A DNA stretch of 64,000 bases from assembly GCF_023973165.1 (NCBI RefSeq), contig NZ_CP099547.1, positions 62,001 to 126,000 of the forward strand. Reading direction: 5' to 3'. Below, in pieces: positions 58,887 through 64,000 of this stretch. Numbering within the stretch: position 1 is the stretch's first letter; each line of letters opens with the position of its first letter. The translations under genes and the position numbers were made by a program. A model generated the notes under the pieces. The model was given only the letters and a program-made list of their open reading frames with translations, did not search any database and was not told where the DNA came from. This stretch comes from Arcanobacterium pinnipediorum (GTDB lineage: Bacteria; Actinomycetota; Actinomycetes; Actinomycetales; Actinomycetaceae).

Positions 58887-61800
58887 ATGGTGAACTTTGG
58901 CGATTATGAAAACCCGGTTCGGTTTAGTAATGCTGCGGCTGATGATTTTAGTGATTTGTTGCGCAGGGCTGCAGGGAAAATTTCTGATTTCGAGTCGGTG
59001 CGTGTGGGTGCCGAAAGTTTAGCGTCAGATAGTTTTTCTGGTTATTTTTCTACTGTTTTTGCTCGTAATATGCGGGTTTGTTCCTATGACGGACAGGCTT
59101 TACAAGAAGCGTTAACGAGGCTTGCTAGCCAGGTTGAATATGTGAAAGAGCAAGCCGGCGAAGAAAATCGGCGTAGGCAGTTAGTTCGTGAGTATTTCGC
59201 TCGGCATGATGATTGGTGGGAAAAAGGGTGGGATTGGTTGGTTGGTCAAGAAGAACCGCCGCACTTGCCACCGGCTGATCCGCCGGCAGTGTCTGTTACT
59301 GCGAGTGTAACTAATAATCGGGAACAGGAGCTTGAAAAAGGGCCAGCCGGTGGAGTTTCTAGTGCTATTCCAGAAAATTTGATGGGTGCTTCGAACAATA
59401 TAAGAGATGCTGGTACGAATCTTATTTCTGGTTCTCGTTTGGCAGATTGCTATGAGATTTTTACAAGTCAATGTCAGTATGGTTCGATTCAGGTTAATGA
59501 TGTTTTTAAACAGTTGGATAGGTGGAATAGCCTAAATGAGAATGATGTGAACTGGTTGCGTGTGGTTGGGGATGCTTTTGCGTTGGCTGGTTCTGGTAGT
59601 GGAGTTACAAGCCTGTCCGATCAAGCGATTGCGCAAGTCCTGGCATCACGTGGAGTTGATTGTGTGCGCGAAGATCTAGATATTTCTTCACCGACTCTGG
59701 CTGGTATTGATACCAAGACTGGTTATATTGAGGATCCGGTCAATAGTGCGACTGGTAATTTTGTGGAGCCTGAGTTGGATTTGAGCTTTGTTGGTTCAGC
59801 TGCAGGTTTGGGTTTGTCTCGGTTGTATAACTCGGTGGGCTCGTTGAACGGGTATGGAGGAGTATTTGGTCCAGGGTGGTCTAGCGTATTGGATCAGTGT
59901 TTGGAACTGGACGGTGACGGATGTGTTGGTTGGCTAATGGCTGACGGGCGTTTAGTGCCTTTTGGGGTGGTGGAGGATAGTCCGGTTCGGGCTGTGCGTG
60001 ATAGCTTCTGGGTGTGCCGTACCGGTATAGATAGGGTTCGCAATGGTTGGTTGATGGATCGGATTGCGAACATCGTTGGTGTGGATGCGATTGTGTGGCT
60101 GGTATCTGATAATGCTGGCGGGCAATGGTACTTTACTGAGACTGGTATGTGGCTGGGTGAGTCTCGAGGTGCGGGTAGTGGCTTATTCGTGGATCGTGAT
60201 GATGCCGGATTTGTTGTTGGAATCTTGAGTGAACGTGGCCGGTTCATGGAGGTTTCATATACCTCTGAGGGCCTGGTTGAGCGGGTAGGTAGTGATGATG
60301 GGCGTGAGGTTTGTTATGTTTACGATGCTCAGTCTCGACTAGTTCGGGTCGATGGTCTTTCTGGTTCGCGTGAGTATGTTTGGGATGGTTTGTTGATTAC
60401 GCGGGTGGTGGATGCTGCTGGCGTGGTTGAGTGCGTGAACGTTTACGATAACAAGGGGCGGGTGACTAGCCAGATCACAGAGTTTGAGCGGCGGGTTAAG
60501 TATGTCTATTTGCCGGGCAATATCACCGTCGTTAGCGACGGCGATGGGGGTCGGGCGAATACGTGGATAGCGAATGCTTATGGCCATACGGTGGGTGTGA
60601 TTGATAGTGATGATCAGCGTCAATCGATGTCTTATGACCGGTGGGGTAACCTTGTGATGGTTCGGGACCGGAACGGCAATCAACGGGTGCGTTTGTATGA
60701 TGAGCGTTCCCGTCTTGTGCGTGAGGTGTTGCCGTCTAAAGCGCACGTTTCTTATAAATGGGACGAGTTTGATCGCATCGTAGAAGTTTCCAGTAGTTCT
60801 GGAGGGGCAGTTAGCTACGAGTATGCTGACGATACGTGTTTGAATCCGTGCCGGATTGTTGATCCACTCGGCGGGGTTAGTGAGCTTGTCTGGCGTGATG
60901 GCTTGTTGGATTCGGTGGTTGATCCGCAAGGTGTGTGGCTCGGGTTCGATTATGATGCTCACGGTGATTTGATCTCAGTAGTTAACGGTCAGGGAGCTGT
61001 TGCGGCCATGGAACGCGATGCGGTAGGTCATGTGGTTAAGACGATTAGCCCATTGGGTTTTGTTACTGAGTTTTCCTACTCCCCTGCGGGACTTCTTGAA
61101 AAAATCGTCGATGCGGAAGGCGGAGTGTGGACCTATCACTACGATAAGGCCGGTCGGTTGGTGAAGAATACTGATCCAACCGGGGTAGTGCAGTCTTTTG
61201 AGTATGGGCCGCATGGCAAGCTAGTTAAAGCTGTTGACGGGTTAGGTCGGGCCACGGTTCAAGAGTTTGATGATTTGGGCAATGTGCAAGCCATCAAGCT
61301 TCCTGATGGGGCTGAGTATGCTTTTACGTATGATGGGCTTTCGCGGCTGAAGTCTTTCACAGACCCCTCTGGTAGTAGCTGGACTTATCAGTGGGATAAG
61401 TTGGGAAATTTTGCGGGTGTGGTTGATCCAGAAGGAGTTAAGGCTACAGTTACCGGTAGTTCTATTACGGGTCGGATGGCTAGCTGTGATAGTTCGGGTA
61501 AGACTGATGTGGTTGTGGAGTTTGACGAGTTTGCGCGTCCGGTCAAGACCGTTGATGTGTCTGGGGATGCGGAGATTGTCACTTATAACCAGGCTGGTCA
61601 GCCAGTAGAGTTTCTTGATGCTGATGGTGGTTTAACTATCCTGACTCGTGATCTTGCCGGCCGAGTGGTTTCCCATACCTCGGCGCAGGGGTTGAATACT
61701 AGTTACACGTATGATGCGTGCGGCAGGCTAGCCACTGTTCTTGCTCCAAATGGGGGAATGTATCGGTGTGAGTATGACGCGGATTCTCGTTTGACCAAAG

Positions 61801-62036
61801 TGATTAACCCGGTAGGGGATGAATCGAGCTATGTTTACGATAAAGTGGGCAGACTCGTAAAAGCTGTTGTGCCAGGCCAAGGCGTTATAGAGCGTAAATA
61901 TGATAAAGCCGGGCGGTTGATTTTCACGCGCGATAGTCTCGGCGGTCCGCGCTGGTTTACATACGATAAGGCAGGGCAACTTGTTAAGGCTATTAACGGG
62001 TTGGCGGGGCTAGCCGGTATGAGTACGATGCTGTAG
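58887..62036 (+). CDS. RHS-repeat polymorphic toxin, N-terminal part up to frameshift
   Basis: A 1049-residue frame. The first 130 residues are helical with W-W-E-K-G-W-D-W, like WXG100/LXG-type export modules, suggesting type VII-like secretion. DUF6531 begins near TGYIEDPVNSATGNFVEPEL. From about residue 420 on there are many YD-repeats of the form Y-x-x-x-G-R-L-x-x-x-x-D-x-x-G (YDKAGRLVKNTDPTG, YDGLSRLKSFTDPSG, YDKVGRLVKAVVPGQG), which form the RHS shell enclosing a toxin. The frame breaks near 62003 with a wrong C terminus (LAGLAGMSTML), while the repeats continue in another frame. GAGGAAAC precedes the ATG. Confidence 0.88.
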   Translation: MVNFGDYENPVRFSNAAADDFSDLLRRAAGKISDFESVRVGAESLASDSFSGYFSTVFARNMRVCSYDGQALQEALTRLASQVEYVKEQAGEENRRRQLVREYFARHDDWWEKGWDWLVGQEEPPHLPPADPPAVSVTASVTNNREQELEKGPAGGVSSAIPENLMGASNNIRDAGTNLISGSRLADCYEIFTSQCQYGSIQVNDVFKQLDRWNSLNENDVNWLRVVGDAFALAGSGSGVTSLSDQAIAQVLASRGVDCVREDLDISSPTLAGIDTKTGYIEDPVNSATGNFVEPELDLSFVGSAAGLGLSRLYNSVGSLNGYGGVFGPGWSSVLDQCLELDGDGCVGWLMADGRLVPFGVVEDSPVRAVRDSFWVCRTGIDRVRNGWLMDRIANIVGVDAIVWLVSDNAGGQWYFTETGMWLGESRGAGSGLFVDRDDAGFVVGILSERGRFMEVSYTSEGLVERVGSDDGREVCYVYDAQSRLVRVDGLSGSREYVWDGLLITRVVDAAGVVECVNVYDNKGRVTSQITEFERRVKYVYLPGNITVVSDGDGGRANTWIANAYGHTVGVIDSDDQRQSMSYDRWGNLVMVRDRNGNQRVRLYDERSRLVREVLPSKAHVSYKWDEFDRIVEVSSSSGGAVSYEYADDTCLNPCRIVDPLGGVSELVWRDGLLDSVVDPQGVWLGFDYDAHGDLISVVNGQGAVAAMERDAVGHVVKTISPLGFVTEFSYSPAGLLEKIVDAEGGVWTYHYDKAGRLVKNTDPTGVVQSFEYGPHGKLVKAVDGLGRATVQEFDDLGNVQAIKLPDGAEYAFTYDGLSRLKSFTDPSGSSWTYQWDKLGNFAGVVDPEGVKATVTGSSITGRMASCDSSGKTDVVVEFDEFARPVKTVDVSGDAEIVTYNQAGQPVEFLDADGGLTILTRDLAGRVVSHTSAQGLNTSYTYDACGRLATVLAPNGGMYRCEYDADSRLTKVINPVGDESSYVYDKVGRLVKAVVPGQGVIERKYDKAGRLIFTRDSLGGPRWFTYDKAGQLVKAINGLAGLAGMSTML

Positions 62037-64000
62037 GCAGGCTTGTTCGAATGATTAATCCTGCTGGTGGAACGCATGTTTATACTTATGACCAGGCAGG
62101 TAATCTGATCCAGGTAGTAGACCCGTTAGGTAACACTACTAGAGCTGAGTATGATAAAGCTGGCCGAGTTCACGCTATGGTGGATGCTCAGGGCACTAGT
62201 TTTACTTATGCTTATGATGCTAACGGGCGCTTGAGTGAGGCCTACGCTAATGGGCGGCTGTTATCCAAAGTAGAAACTGATAAACTCAGTCGCACTATCA
62301 CGTTATTTGATTACACTAACGCCGAAAGTGCTGATCCGCTCACCCATACGCTTGTCTTTACCAGGCTAGGACAGTTAGCTAGTAAAACCACGTCTGGTAA
62401 CGACGGCGGTAGGCGTAAAGCTGAGTGGTTTTACAATAAGGATGGTCAGCGTGTTAAGTATGTGAGCGAGGCAGGGGTTGAGACGCGTTATGACTACGAT
62501 GTTAGTGGGCAGTTAGCTAGTATTGAGCATCCCCTGCTGGGTCAGGCATTCTTCTCATACGATAAAGCCGGGAATCTTACACGTATCAAGACCGGTGATA
62601 GTTCGCACGAGTGGGTGTGGGATAATGGTTTCATTGCTCAGCATGCCACTGAAAAACCTGGTGAGGCTAAGGATGTTACTCTGATTGGCCGTGATGCTTT
62701 CGGGCGAGTGGCAAACGTGAAAACTGTCTCGGAAGTCATTGAGTATTCCTATGATGAGGCCAACCAGTTAACGAGCATGCGAACTAGTAGTGGGCAATCG
62801 CGCCAATGGGCCTATGATCAAAGCGGACGTTTAACTTCTAGCACCTATCATGTTGGTGGTGAAGCAGTTAGCGAGTTTTTCACATATAACCAAGCCTCGC
62901 AGCTAACCTACACCACTACTACTGTTGGTAGCAATGATGGGGTTGGTGCGGTAGAGACTGTTTACACTTATAACAAGATTGGGCAAAGAACCAGTCAAGA
63001 AAACTCGCTGGGGCAGTCCACTACCTACACGTGGGGTTTAAACGGCTTTCTGGAAAGTGTTAGTTTCACTGGTCCGGATATGCTAGCCGATACTAAACGT
63101 TTAAGAGTGGATGCGCTTGGATACCTTACTGGCATTAATGACACCAGTATTGAGTGGGATTATGCTAGCGCGATGCCAGCGGTAACGGGTATTGGTCTAG
63201 ATCCGGTTTTTAGTCTGCCTGGAGGCCAATACCTCACTCCGGATAGTACCTCTTTGAAAAGTCAATATCAGGAAGTCCATGGTTGGCGGCCGAATGCTTC
63301 TACTAGCGTGTTAAATCCTTACAGTTTTACCGGAGCCAGTCCGGAGTATCTTACGGGGGTGTTGCCAGACGGGGTGAGTCTTGCTGGGGCTAGTTTGCGT
63401 ATTAATGGGCTTGATTGGATGGGGGCGAGGATCTACGACTCGGCTACCGTGAGCTTTCTTTCTCAAGATCCATTATCTGCTCCGGCCGGTGTTATGTGGG
63501 AAACTAGCCCTTATAATTATGCTTCTAATAATCCGCTTAACCTATCTGATCCTTATGGTCTCAAACCCGTAACCGATCAACAAATGCAGGCCTACTCAAC
63601 AACGATTGACCAGAGGAGCTTTTTCACTCGCGCGAAAGAGAACTTTTGGAGTTGGAACACTCTAGCTGGTCTTGGGTTGATGGTTGCAGGTGGGGTAATA
63701 ATGTTCACAGGTGTTGGCGGGCCAGCTGGCGCAGCACTGTTTGGTGCTGGTGTTGATGCTACCTTCCAACAACTCAATGGTGGAACCGTAGATTGGATTA
63801 GTGTTGGAATTACTACGTTGGTTGGTACAGGGGTTGGGGCAGGAATGAAGTTGCTACTGGGGCGGTTAGCGCTGTCAGGTTTGTCAAAAGTTGTTGCCGA
63901 TGGAATGGAAAAAACATTCCAGTATCTGGGTGAAAATGGCCGGAAATTGTTACAAAAGCCTATTGCGTATGGTTCTAAGTTCTTGAAAGAGAGCGCTGAA
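62003..64000 (+). CDS. RHS-repeat polymorphic toxin, continuation after frameshift (open at window end)
   Basis: Frame 62003 reads directly on with RHS repeats (YEYDAVGRLVRMINPAGG, YTYDQAGNLIQVVDPLGN) and has no stop to the end of the window. The RHS core appears as GLDWMGARIYDSA followed by FLSQDPLSAPAGV and YNYASNNPLNLSDPYGLKP, the conserved point where the variable toxin begins. After it comes a hydrophobic stretch (GLGLMVAGGVIMFTGVGGPA) and a helical region; the toxin's catalytic part lies outside the window. One inserted G in TTGGCGGGG (62001-62009) would join it to the upstream frame. It is either a pseudogene, a switchable gene or a sequencing error. An internal ATG at 62051 could also start a separate product. 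Confidence 0.82.

Noticed and set aside
60339-60962. 207-codon minus-strand frame inside the RHS gene
   Set aside because: Antisense to RHS repeats, biased composition, no motif.
61990-62040. Programmed -1 ribosomal frameshift in the RHS gene
   Set aside because: No X-XXY-YYZ slippery heptamer is present at the shift point and no strong downstream pseudoknot was recognised; a one-base deletion or sequencing error is simpler.

Overview
The window looks like a chromosomal segment of a moderate-GC actinobacterium of the Actinomycetaceae (Arcanobacterium/Trueperella type). The evidence is the conserved crgA - sortase E - pknB/pbpA/rodA/pstP/fhaB/fhaA - tRNA-Leu block, an SpaA-type sortase-assembled pilus, a class Ib nrdHIEF system, LPXTG anchors and Gram-positive style lipoproteins. 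The genus is an inference. The cell-division block usually lies near oriC in actinobacteria.

Layout. 1-10.8 kb is a cell-surface polysaccharide region: glycosyltransferases, the rhamnose genes rmlD, rmlC and rmlA (no rmlB is visible), and a phosphocholine module (a LicC-LicA fusion plus LicD). Between rmlD and rmlC sits a flippase plus glycosyltransferase cassette bracketed by a 111-bp direct repeat. 11-23.6 kb carries an amphipathic-repeat membrane protein, a cyclophilin, a rhomboid protease, and the division and cell-wall signalling cluster ending in tRNA-Leu(CAG). 23.6-29.5 kb is a three-gene pilus operon (adhesin, major pilin, sortase C) preceded by an 11-G tract. 29.6-36.3 kb holds a TRIC channel, a Zn-type macrodomain hydrolase, RNase H, oligopeptidase B, and a coupled pair of luxS with an MTA/SAH nucleosidase that has an extra C-terminal repeat domain. 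36.6-41.8 kb is nrdHIE, an opposing membrane gene, then nrdF, with tandem NrdR-box-like sites in front of nrdH. 42-49 kb holds a tyrosine phosphatase, an SprT-like protein, an AlbA_2/Schlafen-type gene bracketed by a second long direct repeat (109 bp) rich in an 11-bp motif, and an amino-acid ABC importer. 49-58.8 kb contains HrpA, a membrane-anchored EEP protein, a likely toxin-antitoxin-SecB chaperone (TAC) operon, an App1-type phosphatase and an MFS transporter. 58.9-64 kb is a giant RHS polymorphic-toxin gene with a one-base frameshift that runs off the end of the window.

Most notable: (1) a TAC system whose antitoxin tail has an E-x-P plus aromatic motif and whose operator lies between toxin and antitoxin; (2) two unrelated gene cassettes, each sitting in a divergent intergenic region that has been duplicated as a roughly 110-bp direct repeat; (3) a family of three long, nearly perfect intergenic palindromes of 62 bp; (4) a poly-G tract placed to switch pilus expression; (5) the frameshifted RHS gene. 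No transposase, integrase, CRISPR array or rRNA gene was seen. All alignments were done by eye and no database was searched.
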